The notes below the pieces were generated by a model, which worked only from the letters and a program-made list of their open reading frames with translations, ran no database searches and was not told where the DNA came from. The position numbers and the translations under genes were made by a program. A DNA stretch of 55,417 nt. Source: Lactococcus cremoris subsp. cremoris NBRC 100676 (GTDB lineage Bacteria; Bacillota; Bacilli; Lactobacillales; Streptococcaceae). Every line of letters starts with the position of its first letter. Positions within the stretch are counted from its first letter, which is position 1. Shown in pieces: positions 1 through 8,373 of the stretch. The stretch covers positions 1-55,417 of the forward strand of contig NZ_BCVK01000007.1 of assembly GCF_001591705.1 (NCBI RefSeq), read 5' to 3'.

Positions 1-64
1 AATTCCTCCTTTATAATATAATAATAAATAACTTTCAAAAAAACTTTTTGAACATAATTAAGGT

Positions 65-80
65 CTGTCAGTACTGACAG
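65..80. repeat. Perfect 16-bp palindrome of the ACTGACAG motif
   Basis: CTGTCAGTACTGACAG is its own reverse complement and lies just downstream (minus strand) of the stop codon of the MupG-type gene. It is two copies of the octamer that recurs across the window. A terminator role is possible, but no T tract follows on either strand, so it is listed as a repeat. Confidence 0.6.
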
Positions 81-97
81 AATTGAAACCTCATCAT

Positions 98-1189
98 TTA
101 TTTACTTTCGATGAGTTTAAATGAACTCCATGGTTTTAGGAAATCAAGCAGGAATAATTCATCATCAGCAATGCGCCCGACCACATTCACCCGGCCATCA
201 TTTTCCATTTCACGCAAAGCAATCTGAGTTTCACCTTTATATTGACCATAGCCTTCGTTGTCGATAATGATATCACCACGTTGGATTTTATCAGTATCAT
301 GAGCTGGGAAGTCAAGGTCTTTATAAGTGATTCTTGTCATTGTTGAGCGGAGCATATAAGCTGATTTATCACCACGATAGCTATGTGTCGCTTCAAAAAG
401 ACATTTTCGTTCATTCTCAGTAATTGTTTCACGTGGAACGACTTTGACTTCTGGCATGCTTGCATTAAATGCTTGACTCATCGCTTTAAGTTCTTCTTCG
501 CTCGCATAAGCATTAGCAATGGTAATATCATCAATTCCACCAAGAAGCTTATAATGCTTCACTTGAGTTGCGATTTCAAGTGCTCTGTGGTCTTCAAGAG
601 TACAAAGGCCATCTTGAGTTGGCCAAGGACCAAAAGTAGCAGCGTGTGAATTGACAAAGGCCATGGTGTTTAAGTTATAACCTTTGAATTTTTCTGTACA
701 TTTAAGATAATGGTTAAATTCCAATCCTGTATAACGATGAGGATAGAAGTTATGGCTACCTAAGAGTTTTTCTGTATCTGGAGAATAGTCCATTATCGAA
801 TCAACATAAGTCGTTCCTTGACTCATATTGATTTCAATTTTAATTCCGTAAGGATTGCGAGTCATTCGGGCTTCTTCGGCTCCTGTGAAGCCAATGTCAA
901 GTCGAACACCGTCTGCTCCCATTTTATGGAAAAAGCTCAGGTCATCATAGCTGATATTAAGCTGTGTAAAGAGACCTGGATTGATATCCACCATCACTTC
1001 CATTCCTAATTGATTGGCATAATTTACAACTTTTTTAAAAGCTGCAAGTACTCCTTCTTTATCCCCATCAATTTCAAGCAAGGAAGTAAACACACGTTTG
1101 AATCCGTATTGATGCGCCAAATCAAGATATGTTTTATCCGCCTCAAAGTTTGAACGTTCTGGATAGATAGATACTCCTAATTTTCCCAT
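98..1189 (-). CDS. mupG: DUF871 / MupG-family 6-phospho-N-acetylmuramidase
   Basis: 363 residues. The N-terminal two thirds (about 1-240) read as a TIM barrel starting with a GVSIYPER-type strand and carrying DINPGLF near residue 69. The C-terminal third is a smaller beta-rich domain, the usual DUF871 layout. Characterised MupG from Staphylococcus cleaves phosphorylated MurNAc-GlcNAc in the cytoplasm during peptidoglycan recycling; transferring that activity here is inference from family membership. The ATG at 1189 has a purine-rich AGGAGAGAA stretch just upstream. The gene is monocistronic within the window and has a promoter overlapped by a cre-like site, so carbon catabolite control is likely. 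No PTS or MurNAc-6-P etherase gene is visible next to it, although upstream neighbours may lie outside the window. Confidence 0.85.
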   Translation of the reverse strand: MGKLGVSIYPERSNFEADKTYLDLAHQYGFKRVFTSLLEIDGDKEGVLAAFKKVVNYANQLGMEVMVDINPGLFTQLNISYDDLSFFHKMGADGVRLDIGFTGAEEARMTRNPYGIKIEINMSQGTTYVDSIMDYSPDTEKLLGSHNFYPHRYTGLEFNHYLKCTEKFKGYNLNTMAFVNSHAATFGPWPTQDGLCTLEDHRALEIATQVKHYKLLGGIDDITIANAYASEEELKAMSQAFNASMPEVKVVPRETITENERKCLFEATHSYRGDKSAYMLRSTMTRITYKDLDFPAHDTDKIQRGDIIIDNEGYGQYKGETQIALREMENDGRVNVVGRIADDELFLLDFLKPWSSFKLIESK

Positions 1190-1253
1190 TTATTTCTCTC
1201 CTTTTTCTAATTTTTATACTTCATTTTTGATTTCTGAAATATAGCTTAACTCT

Positions 1254-1291
1254 ATGATAAGGCTTTCAAAAGATTTTTGCAAGCGTTATCC
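1254..1291 (-). promoter_or_regulatory. Promoter of the MupG gene overlapped by a cre-like site
   Basis: On the minus strand TTGCAA (1277-1282) and TATCAT (1254-1259) are separated by 17 bp. The 15-mer at 1277-1291 (TTGCAAGCGTTATCC on the plus strand) matches the CcpA cre consensus with two mismatches and covers the -35 box, which predicts repression. The rest of the 1190-1536 gap is AT-rich, and I see no gene in it. Confidence 0.6.
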
Positions 1292-1501
1292 CTCTAAAAA
1301 AACATGTTTCTCAAATTGAAACAATAACGACAAATTCTTATTTTTAGATAGGTTTAGCGCTTTCTTTAAATTAAATCTTTAAAATAAGCAAAAGTGAGCT
1401 ATACCAATTTTCTTAGTAATATTAGTGTAATAAATATATTATCTCTTCCACACTCTTCTAATTTTTTTACCGCGGTTCATTATGCCCTTTTTATTTTTGC
1501 A

Positions 1502-1538
1502 CAAAAAAAGTTACTGACAAAGCTGTCAGTAACTTTTT
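1502..1538 (-). terminator. Terminator of the Eis-like acetyltransferase gene
   Basis: A 15-bp perfect stem (1505-1519 with 1524-1538, AAAAAGTTACTGACA arm) with a four-base loop is followed on the minus strand by a T run. The hairpin overlaps the stop codon of the upstream gene and is built from an inverted pair of the ACTGACA motif. Confidence 0.85.
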
Positions 1539-2589
1539 AAAAGTATTCACGAAGTATGGCTTGATTTTCTTTTAAAATTTTAGTCGTAAATTGACCAATT
1601 GTCATTTTTTCTGCTTTTCCTTCGCCAATTGTCATATTATTTTCAGCAATAATATCATCAGTAATTTGGACTGAAAAATTCGGCTGACCATTTACTTTTA
1701 AAAATTCTTTTAGATTAACGATGCGAGCTTGCATATAAGGCACAAGTTTAATTTCTGCTCGCTGAGGTTCAATCATTTCTTCTTCTAGTAGTGTATCCGC
1801 AGGAGCCTGCCAAGCGATTTCTGAAAAAGAACCTGCATGACTTGAAATGAAGCGATAAAGGGCTTGTTTGGCCTCATCAGTTAATGTAATAAGCTCTCTA
1901 ATCACAAATGTCATTTCTGAAAATTCATAGAGTAAATATCCAAGAGCCTTGCCATTTTCACGGTAGATTGCTACATGAGGTTGTGATTTATGGATGAAAA
2001 AATATGACCAAAGTTCCTCTGAACGAACAAGCGAGCCTTGGTTGTAAGCCTTCTGATGAATGTCTGTCAGCACTTTAAAAATCTCACTACTTTTACTGAC
2101 AGTTTTTTCGTTTGACATTTCAGCTTCAAATTCAAACTTTTCACGGCTAATTTCTCCCTTTGTTCTTTGACCTTTTGGAAAATTCTGAGCAGGGATTTTA
2201 TAATGCTTTTGATTGAAAGCATAGTGGTAACCAAATTTTTCGTAAAAGCCATACGAAAATGGTGCCAAATATGAAAAAATTGTCCCCTCTTCATAATCTT
2301 CTCGCAGGCTCTCGGTCATCAACTGGCGAATAGCTCCATTTCCTCGATACTCAGGATAGCTTGCAACATAACCAATACCAGAAATTTTCACATTTTTATC
2401 TCCCCAATAGCCCCTGAAATGTGAATCAATCAGCATTGAAGTTAATTTCTCATTTTCATAATGACCATATGCTTTTGAAAATTCCAGAAGTTTATCAAAA
2501 GCTCTTGCACGTTCTAATGTTTTTGGCTTATGAAAGGCATATGTTGCTAAATTTAAATATTCTTTTTTATCCTTTGTATTCGTATTCAT
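1537..2589 (-). CDS. Eis-like GNAT N-acetyltransferase
   Basis: 350 residues with the Eis layout: a GNAT domain at about 1-140 carrying the acetyl-CoA loop YPEYRGNGAIRQLM, a second degenerate GNAT-like part, and a C-terminal sterol-carrier-like region from about 270. The last residue is Phe (REYF end). In Eis enzymes the C-terminal carboxylate takes part in catalysis, so an intact end supports activity. Eis proteins acetylate amines such as aminoglycosides or peptides; the substrate here is unknown. The start ATG lies 43 bp downstream of a cre-like site. The gene stands alone and ends in a strong hairpin. Confidence 0.8.
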   Translation of the reverse strand: MNTNTKDKKEYLNLATYAFHKPKTLERARAFDKLLEFSKAYGHYENEKLTSMLIDSHFRGYWGDKNVKISGIGYVASYPEYRGNGAIRQLMTESLREDYEEGTIFSYLAPFSYGFYEKFGYHYAFNQKHYKIPAQNFPKGQRTKGEISREKFEFEAEMSNEKTVSKSSEIFKVLTDIHQKAYNQGSLVRSEELWSYFFIHKSQPHVAIYRENGKALGYLLYEFSEMTFVIRELITLTDEAKQALYRFISSHAGSFSEIAWQAPADTLLEEEMIEPQRAEIKLVPYMQARIVNLKEFLKVNGQPNFSVQITDDIIAENNMTIGEGKAEKMTIGQFTTKILKENQAILREYF

Positions 2590-2631
2590 AAATTCATTTT
2601 AACACAAAACTGTAGAAATAAGAAAACATTT

Positions 2632-2646
2632 TTGTTAGCGTTTACT
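2632..2646. promoter_or_regulatory. cre-like site upstream of the Eis-like gene
   Basis: TTGTTAGCGTTTACT fits the CcpA cre consensus with a single mismatch. It lies 43 bp before the ATG of the acetyltransferase gene, in or just upstream of its probable promoter (a weak TAAAAT -10 is visible). CcpA control is inference. Confidence 0.45.
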
Positions 2647-2661
2647 TTCTAAAATTATTCT

Positions 2662-2700
2662 CGAAAAATAAAAATAACAGCCTACAAAAGGCTGCTATTT
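2662..2700 (-). terminator. Terminator of the glyoxalase-like gene
   Basis: The stem AATAACAGCC (2673-2682) with GGCTGCTATT (2690-2699) is ten pairs including one G-U. On the minus strand a T-rich tail follows. It sits directly after the stop codon. Confidence 0.8.
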
Positions 2701-3080
2701 CAAATGGTAATTTCGATTTCATTTTCTTCGGGGTCTAAGATTACGGCTTCATAATACCCATCTCCCGTGGTTCTTGGCCCAGATTTGACTTCAAAACCAT
2801 CTGCCAAAAATCGCTGACAGAGTTCATCCACTTTTTCTTTGGAACCAACAGAAATAGCTAAATGAGCATAACCTGTCCAAACAGATTTGTCAGCACTTTT
2901 CAAGTTCTCTTTAGTCCCAATTTCAAGTCGCGCTCCATCAGAAAAAGTTAAAAAGTAAGATTGAAAAGTCGTTTTAGGATTATGATATTTTTGACCCGCC
3001 TGTCCTTCAAAATAATGCTCATAAAAGTGACGCATTCCTCCCAAATCTTGAACCATTAGGCCAACATGTTCAATTTTCAT
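2700..3080 (-). CDS. VOC/glyoxalase-fold family protein
   Basis: About 126 residues, a single vicinal-oxygen-chelate domain of usual length. It opens with KIEHVGLMVQDL (first metal-ligand His), has a second His in GYAHLAISVG, and ends in DPEENEIEIT with the terminal Glu expected as a ligand. Members include lactoylglutathione lyases, dioxygenases and antibiotic-binding proteins, and the substrate cannot be told. I chose the ATG at 3080 because AAGAGAG lies 7-8 bases upstream; an in-frame GTG at 3083 is closer than usual. The upstream DUF3284 gene ends 20 bp away, so the two are probably co-transcribed. Confidence 0.8.
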   Translation of the reverse strand: MKIEHVGLMVQDLGGMRHFYEHYFEGQAGQKYHNPKTTFQSYFLTFSDGARLEIGTKENLKSADKSVWTGYAHLAISVGSKEKVDELCQRFLADGFEVKSGPRTTGDGYYEAVILDPEENEIEITI

Positions 3081-3100
3081 CACATTTCTCTCTTCTTTGA

Positions 3101-3532
3101 TTAGTGCGCTCTACCTCCGTTGTAGGCACGATTAACATTATCCAATATGGCAACCATTTGACGTTTCTTGAAACGACCAAGAAAAAAACCAACGGCTTTG
3201 TCATTGACCATTTGAATAAAACCATTTGAGCTTTGATTTTCTTCAATAATGACCTGAGTGCTGCGGTCATCAATTTTATGCAATTCCCAGCGTGTGCTAA
3301 AGGTATTACGATTTGTTTTAGTCGTGAAAGCATAAATGCTTGGTTCTGTCAGCTCGGTAATTTTAATGGTTCCTCTTTGATTTTTACCAAAGCTTTTATT
3401 ATATTCATAGCCATTAAGACTTCTGACTTTAGGCCGTTTTCCTGTATTTTTTTCGATATCAAATAAACACGAATCAACTATTTTTTCAAAGATAAATTCT
3501 CTTGGGGCATCAACTATTTTATCAATTCTCAT
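3101..3532 (-). CDS. DUF3284 family protein (START/SRPBCC-like)
   Basis: 143 residues. It begins MRIDKIVDAPREFIF and resembles the DUF3284 family, small proteins often found near sugar PTS genes and probably with a helix-grip ligand-binding fold. The ATG at 3532 is preceded by AAGGGAG at proper spacing; an upstream TTG in frame would place the ribosome binding site inside the gene, so it is rejected. The C-terminus (FFLGRFKKRQMVAILDNVNRAY) is basic. It is probably in an operon with the VOC gene. A weaker cre-like sequence (two mismatches) lies near 3592-3606 in front of it. Function unknown. Confidence 0.7.
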   Translation of the reverse strand: MRIDKIVDAPREFIFEKIVDSCLFDIEKNTGKRPKVRSLNGYEYNKSFGKNQRGTIKITELTEPSIYAFTTKTNRNTFSTRWELHKIDDRSTQVIIEENQSSNGFIQMVNDKAVGFFLGRFKKRQMVAILDNVNRAYNGGRAH

Positions 3533-3630
3533 CTTTTTCTCCCTTATCAAGTTTTTTTAACTAAGTTTATTCTAGCAAGATTAAAGATTCTTTGCAAGCA
3601 CTTTCATGTTTTCAATAGCAAAACAAATTT

Positions 3631-4323
3631 CTATTTAAAAAATGGTAAGCCAATAAAAAGAAAGAACAAAATGATAAAGGCGCCAATTGCAAATACTCGA
3701 TATTGTTTTGGAATGGAGGGTACAAAAGCCTTTGGAGGAAGAATGGCTGACAACAAAATTCCTCCAATTGCTCCCCCGATATGCGCCCAAATACTTACAT
3801 TTCCTAAAGAAAAGAGGTTCATCACTAAGTTGGCAACAATTAATACTGTAAACATTCTACCGATTTGTTGTAAAAATGGATGTTTTGTAAAATAGGCTAA
3901 TCCAACAACTGCCGCGAACAGTCCAAATAGAGAAGTCGAAGCACCTGCAGAAACCACTTGAGGCGTCAATAGAAATACCATCGCATTTCCAAAAATACCT
4001 GACAAAAGGTAAATCAGCGTAAAACGTAGCCAACCAAAAACATTTTCAATTTGTCGCCCAATGAAAAAGAGCGTTGCCACATTTAATAATACATGCGCCC
4101 AACCAATATGGATAAAGTTCGCCGTAAGTAAACGCCACATTTGGCTTGGGTCAAAGACCATTACTTGACCGAGTATGGCTCCGCTTTTAAAAAGATTAAA
4201 TGCTGAGGTCGCTGATGTTCCATAAGTGAAAAATTGCCATAACCATACTAAAAGAGTGATTATTGATAAAACATAAGTGGCTTTGTAACGTGTAAAATCT
4301 CGTTTAATTTCATTAAAATTCAT
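3631..4323 (-). CDS. Rhomboid-family intramembrane serine protease
   Basis: 230 residues with six or seven hydrophobic segments. The catalytic dyad is visible: Ser129 in GASTSLFG and His181 in HIGGAIGG. The HIGWAHVLLN motif (72-81), which supplies the oxyanion-side His and Asn, is also present. Rhomboids cleave transmembrane helices within the membrane; the substrate is unknown. The gene overlaps the end of the 5-formyl-THF cyclo-ligase gene by 11 bp (its ATG lies inside that frame), so the pair is translationally coupled. The same gene pairing is common in streptococci and lactococci. Confidence 0.92.
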   Translation of the reverse strand: MNFNEIKRDFTRYKATYVLSIITLLVWLWQFFTYGTSATSAFNLFKSGAILGQVMVFDPSQMWRLLTANFIHIGWAHVLLNVATLFFIGRQIENVFGWLRFTLIYLLSGIFGNAMVFLLTPQVVSAGASTSLFGLFAAVVGLAYFTKHPFLQQIGRMFTVLIVANLVMNLFSLGNVSIWAHIGGAIGGILLSAILPPKAFVPSIPKQYRVFAIGAFIILFFLFIGLPFFK

Positions 4324-4846
4324 TATTTTTTCTCCCTATAAAAAGTTTTTTTACTGCAATATCATGTGCTTCAGCAGCGAAATCCATTTTTTGAAAATCA
4401 TAAAGAACTGAAGCAGTCATGCCTTCAAAATTAGCTAGATAACGGTCATAATAGCCGCCACCAAATCCAATTCGATGACCTTCATCATTCCAAATTAAAC
4501 CGGGAACTAAGATAAAATCTGGTTCAATTGCTAAATCTGATTTTGGCTCGAGTAAGCCAAATTTTGAGCGAACAAGATTTTCCTTGTCATATTTAGCAAA
4601 GATCATTTGACGCTGAGGTAGACATTTGGGAATCAAAATTTCTTTGTCGTCAGATTGGTCAAAAAGTTCTGTCAAATTAAATTCAATTGGCATTGACATA
4701 TAAAGCGCTATTTTTTTTGCAGATTTCCAATCTGAGGAAGCGGTTAACTGCTCTAAAACTTCCTTGTTCTGACGCCCTTTCTCGTAGTCTGAAAATTTTT
4801 TTAACATTTGTAATATTTTTTTGCGATTTTCTACTTTACTTTCCAT
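4313..4846 (-). CDS. 5-formyltetrahydrofolate cyclo-ligase
   Basis: 177 residues, the usual family length. It converts 5-formyl-THF plus ATP to 5,10-methenyl-THF in one-carbon metabolism. Signs are the basic N-terminus with the KKIALYMSMPIEFN strand, LVPGLIWNDEGHRIGFGGGYYDRYL (the glycine-rich substrate loop, about residues 124-145) and the usual ending. It is the first gene of a two-gene unit with the rhomboid gene. A divergent cold-shock gene lies upstream. Confidence 0.92.
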   Translation of the reverse strand: MESKVENRKKILQMLKKFSDYEKGRQNKEVLEQLTASSDWKSAKKIALYMSMPIEFNLTELFDQSDDKEILIPKCLPQRQMIFAKYDKENLVRSKFGLLEPKSDLAIEPDFILVPGLIWNDEGHRIGFGGGYYDRYLANFEGMTASVLYDFQKMDFAAEAHDIAVKKLFIGRKNNEF

Positions 4847-4964
4847 ATTAACTATGATAACATGAAAGTGTAAGTTTTTGTTTTACGATTAGTTCTGTGC
4901 TTTTGGGTTCATTCCTATTCAAGAAATTAGATTTACAAATTTATAAAATAAGGAAGTACCAAAA

Positions 4965-5162
4965 ATGGCACAAGGAACTGTTAAATGGTTTAACGCAACT
5001 AAAGGCTTCGGCTTTATCACTACTGAAGAAGGAAACGACGTTTTCGCACACTTCTCAGCTATCCAAACTGATGGATTCAAAACACTTGACGAAGGTCAAA
5101 AAGTTACTTTTGACGTTGAAGAAGGCCCTCGTGGACCTCAAGCTGTTAACATCCAAAAATAA
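4965..5162 (+). CDS. Cold-shock protein (CspA family)
   Basis: 65 residues, a single OB-fold nucleic-acid chaperone. RNP1 (KGFGFI, 13-18) and RNP2 (DVFAHF, 25-30) are intact. Csp proteins bind single-stranded RNA and DNA and melt RNA structures. Lactococci have several paralogues, and I cannot say which one this is. AAGGAAG precedes the ATG. The gene has a perfect 13-bp-arm terminator and a fairly long AT-rich leader, as is usual for csp genes. Confidence 0.95.
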   Translation: MAQGTVKWFNATKGFGFITTEEGNDVFAHFSAIQTDGFKTLDEGQKVTFDVEEGPRGPQAVNIQK

Positions 5163-5175
5163 TTAAAGCTTTGAG

Positions 5176-5208
5176 AGTCACTGACAAATTTGTCAGTGAC
5201 TTTTTTTT
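5176..5208 (+). terminator. Terminator of the csp gene
   Basis: A perfect inverted repeat (arms at 5176-5188 and 5189-5201, core CACTGACA/TGTCAGTG) is followed by eight Ts. It is another terminator made from an inverted ACTGACA pair. Confidence 0.92.
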
Positions 5209-5344
5209 GCGCCATTTTTTTTTACTGACAAACTTTTTATATGAAAGCCTTAACAAAAAAATGCTTTTTTTAAAGAAATAGCCTTGTAAAAACAAGTAAA
5301 ATGGGCTAAAATAAAGGAATCAATTTAGTTTATTTAGGGAAAAA

Positions 5345-6685
5345 ATGAAAGATCTAACAAAAGGAAATATCTTAACAGGACTCATTGCGTTCACTTTACC
5401 TTTACTCATGGGTAACTTTTTTCAAGTCCTCTATAACACGGCAGATACACTCATTGTCGGACAGACATTAGGAAAAGATGCGCTAGCTTCTGTTGGGGCG
5501 ACTGGCTCCATCAACTTTTTAATTGTCGGTTTTGCTCAAGGAATGACAGCGGGCCTAACCATTTTAACGGCTCAGCGTTTTGGGGCGAAAGATAAATTGG
5601 CCATCAAAAAATCATATGTGACCGGTCTTTATTTTACCGTTGCCGTTTCTATCATACTTAGCATTTTATCACTTATATTTGTTGGACCTCTTTTGCAAGC
5701 TATGCAAACGCCAAGCCAAATTTTTGAGGGTGCCAAAACTTTCCTAAGCATCATGTTGGGTGGGATGATTGCCACTAATCTCTATGCTTACCTCTCTAAT
5801 GCTCTTCGGGCTTTAGGCGATTCAAAAACACCTTTATATGCCTTAATTGCTGCCTCAATTTTAAATATTGCTTTTGAATATTTTGCGATATTAGTTTTGA
5901 AATTAGGAATCGCAGGAGCAAGTGGAGCGACAATCTTAGCCCAAATGATTTCTGTTTTATTCCTTTTTTGGCACATTAGAAGAAAAGTTCCTGAATTTCA
6001 AATCAGTAAAAATTTATGGCGGTTGGACCGGGCAGAAATTGCTCACCATGCTAGACTCGGAATTCCAATGGGATTTCAATCAAGCATCATTGCAATTGGC
6101 TCTATCACGCTACAAGTTGCCTTAAATAAAATGGGAACCAGTGCGGTGGCTACACAAGCAATTGTTTCAAAAATTGACCAATTTGCTATGCTTCCGATGA
6201 TTTCAATCGGGCTTGCCATGGCTACTTTCGGCGCACAAAACTATGGAGCCAAACAATACAAACGAATTAATCAGGGCTTGATGCGCGCCCTTGCCATTGC
6301 GGTTGGTTGGTCCATTGTCTTTGCAATTATCTTGAATCTGGCGCATTTCTATTTCACAACGGCCTTTATCTCAAGTAGCCAAACGGCTGTTATCGAGATG
6401 TCCAGTCATTATTATCTGGTCAATGGTAGTTTTTATTGGCTCTTAGCAATTTTATTTGTCACACGCTCAACCATTCAAGGTCTTGGAAATGCGAAAATCC
6501 CAACACTTTGTGGCTTTGCTGAGCTATTTATGCGGGCCGGTGTCGCAATTATCGGGGTACTTTTGCTGAACTATACGGTAATCATTTCAAGTAATCCTGC
6601 CGCTTGGCTTGGCTCGACATCCATTTTAATTCCAACCACCATTCGTATGATTAAACGTTTTAGACAAAACCAAGATTTAGCATAA
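5345..6685 (+). CDS. MATE-family multidrug/toxin exporter
   Basis: 446 residues and about 12 membrane segments in two MatE halves (about 12-175 and 235-400). Family features are the opening GLIAFTLPLLMGNFFQVLYNTADTLIVG and the AxxxxRxxGDSKTPL-type loop (ALRALGDSKTPLYALI) between the halves. It exports cationic compounds by Na+ or H+ antiport; the substrate is unknown. The ATG follows TTTAGGGAAAAA. Single-gene unit ending in a strong terminator. Confidence 0.9.
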   Translation: MKDLTKGNILTGLIAFTLPLLMGNFFQVLYNTADTLIVGQTLGKDALASVGATGSINFLIVGFAQGMTAGLTILTAQRFGAKDKLAIKKSYVTGLYFTVAVSIILSILSLIFVGPLLQAMQTPSQIFEGAKTFLSIMLGGMIATNLYAYLSNALRALGDSKTPLYALIAASILNIAFEYFAILVLKLGIAGASGATILAQMISVLFLFWHIRRKVPEFQISKNLWRLDRAEIAHHARLGIPMGFQSSIIAIGSITLQVALNKMGTSAVATQAIVSKIDQFAMLPMISIGLAMATFGAQNYGAKQYKRINQGLMRALAIAVGWSIVFAIILNLAHFYFTTAFISSSQTAVIEMSSHYYLVNGSFYWLLAILFVTRSTIQGLGNAKIPTLCGFAELFMRAGVAIIGVLLLNYTVIISSNPAAWLGSTSILIPTTIRMIKRFRQNQDLA

Positions 6686-6712
6686 AACCGTCTCTAAGAC
6701 GGTTTTTTATTT
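6685..6712 (+). terminator. Terminator of the MATE gene
   Basis: AAACCGTCT (6685-6693) pairs with AGACGGTTT (6697-6705) around a three-base loop, followed by a T-rich tail. Confidence 0.9.
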
Positions 6713-6750
6713 TACTGACAGTTTTTTAGCAAATAAGCCATCAGTAATTT

Positions 6751-8250
6751 TTACTGATAGAATTTTGGCAAAATAAACTGATCAGCATTTTCAAATTCTT
6801 TAGCTACTTTTAGTAATTCAATTTCAGAATTTTTAGGTCCCCAGAGTTGAATCCCCAATGGAAGATTTGTTTCTTTATTGACATAAATCGGTAGTGAAAG
6901 AGCTGGTTGTCCCGTCAAATTACTGATGAAATTATAGGGTGTAAAGGCCAATGAACGCTCAAAAGCCGCCTCAATAATTGCTATTTGTTGTTCAAAATCA
7001 TATTGACTGATTTCTGACATTTTGGTCAATATTTCCTCTGTCATTAATTCTTCACCAATTTTAGGCGCTGTTTTTGCCGTAGTTGGGGTCAAAAATAAAT
7101 CATAATCAGCATAAATCTTGTCAGCAAAGGTTTCGGCTGCCTGATCCCATTGAGCCAAAGCATTAATATAAGTAGTGACGGGCGCTTTTCGTCCAGCTTC
7201 TAAAAGGGCATAAGTCAAAAGTTCAACATCTTGACTTGTCAATTGGCGACCCGCTGATTTTTCCCAAGGTTCAAGCATAGCCACCGTTTCCGCTGCATTC
7301 ATCTGATAATAAGATTGAATTAAAGGACGGGCATTCAATGGAAAATCAATTTCCACAAGTTCATGTCCCTGTCCTTTTAAGAATTCAACAGCTTTTTTGA
7401 CCGCTTTTAGAGCATCATCAGAAAGTTCAATTCCAGAAATCGGACTTTGCAAAGAATAAGCAATTTTTAATTTTACTGACAAATTTTTACTGACAAAACT
7501 GTCAGTAGATTCACAGACTTCTAAAAGTTCTTTTTCATCTAACAAGCGAGCCTGATAAGGCGCTGCCTCTTGCAAAGTTTGCATTTCCAAAATAAATCTT
7601 GCCGTATCTCGCACCGATACTGTTAATGCCCCTGAAATAGATGCACCTTGCCAACCTCGATAAGAGCCCGGCCCTTGTGGCATTCGTCCACGCGTCATCT
7701 TTAGACCAATCAAACCTGAAAATGAGACTGGAATCCGAATTGACCCTCCGCCATCAGAAGCTCCAGCAATCGCAAACATCCCAGAAGCCACGGCTGAAGC
7801 CGCACCACCAGATGACCCACCCGAATAATAATCAGAATTCCAAACATTTCGTGTATCACCGTAGAGTTTTGAATCCGAAATATTTTTAAAACCAAACTCT
7901 GGCGAATTCGTCTGCCCATAAGGCGTCAATCCTGCCCTTATCAGCGCTTTAACATAATTATCATCCTCAGATGCCACATTCTCTGAAAAGAGCTGAGAGC
8001 TAGCTGTATCAGGCAATCCTTTATGCGTTTGCCCCAACATTTTCAACGCAAATGGCAGTCCTGCAAAAAAACCTTGACCTGTCAAAGCTAAATCTTCTTT
8101 TGCGACCGCTAAATCCTCTGCCACAATCGCATTGTAGAGTGGATTGAGCTGGTCAATTTTTTGCTTTGTCATTTCTAATAATTCTTTGGCAGAAAGATTT
8201 CTTGATTTCAATTGCTCCGCCCAATAAGTTGCATCTTTAATTTCAAGCAT
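6751..8250 (-). CDS. Amidase-signature family amidase (GatA paralogue)
   Basis: 499 residues. The Lys-cisSer-Ser triad is visible: Lys70 in ALKMLG, Ser146 in GGSSGG and Ser170 in DGGGSIRIP. Amidases of this family hydrolyse diverse amides. It is a paralogue of GatA, but it is not in the gatCAB operon and lacks the GatA-specific C-terminus, so a free-standing amidase is the better call. Near residues 250-260 the coding sequence carries three close ACTGACA-type copies (7475-7507), encoding a variable loop ([14 protein letters not shown]), so the repeat seems tolerated or inserted in frame there. Confidence 0.88.
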   Translation of the reverse strand: MLEIKDATYWAEQLKSRNLSAKELLEMTKQKIDQLNPLYNAIVAEDLAVAKEDLALTGQGFFAGLPFALKMLGQTHKGLPDTASSQLFSENVASEDDNYVKALIRAGLTPYGQTNSPEFGFKNISDSKLYGDTRNVWNSDYYSGGSSGGAASAVASGMFAIAGASDGGGSIRIPVSFSGLIGLKMTRGRMPQGPGSYRGWQGASISGALTVSVRDTARFILEMQTLQEAAPYQARLLDEKELLEVCESTDSFVSKNLSVKLKIAYSLQSPISGIELSDDALKAVKKAVEFLKGQGHELVEIDFPLNARPLIQSYYQMNAAETVAMLEPWEKSAGRQLTSQDVELLTYALLEAGRKAPVTTYINALAQWDQAAETFADKIYADYDLFLTPTTAKTAPKIGEELMTEEILTKMSEISQYDFEQQIAIIEAAFERSLAFTPYNFISNLTGQPALSLPIYVNKETNLPLGIQLWGPKNSEIELLKVAKEFENADQFILPKFYQ

Positions 8251-8330
8251 GATTCTCCTTTAAAAGTTGAGTTTTATATCTTTGCTGACAAACTCATTCT
8301 GCCAACATTTTACCATACTTATCAAGCATA

Positions 8331-8366
8331 ATAAAAAATATCCGTTCCAAATTAGGACGGATATTT
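8331..8366 (-). terminator. Terminator of the gatCAB operon
   Basis: AAATATCCGT (8336-8345) pairs with ACGGATATTT (8357-8366). On the minus strand a T run follows. It lies 8 bp after the gatB stop codon. Confidence 0.88.
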
Positions 8367-8373
8367 ATATTTA

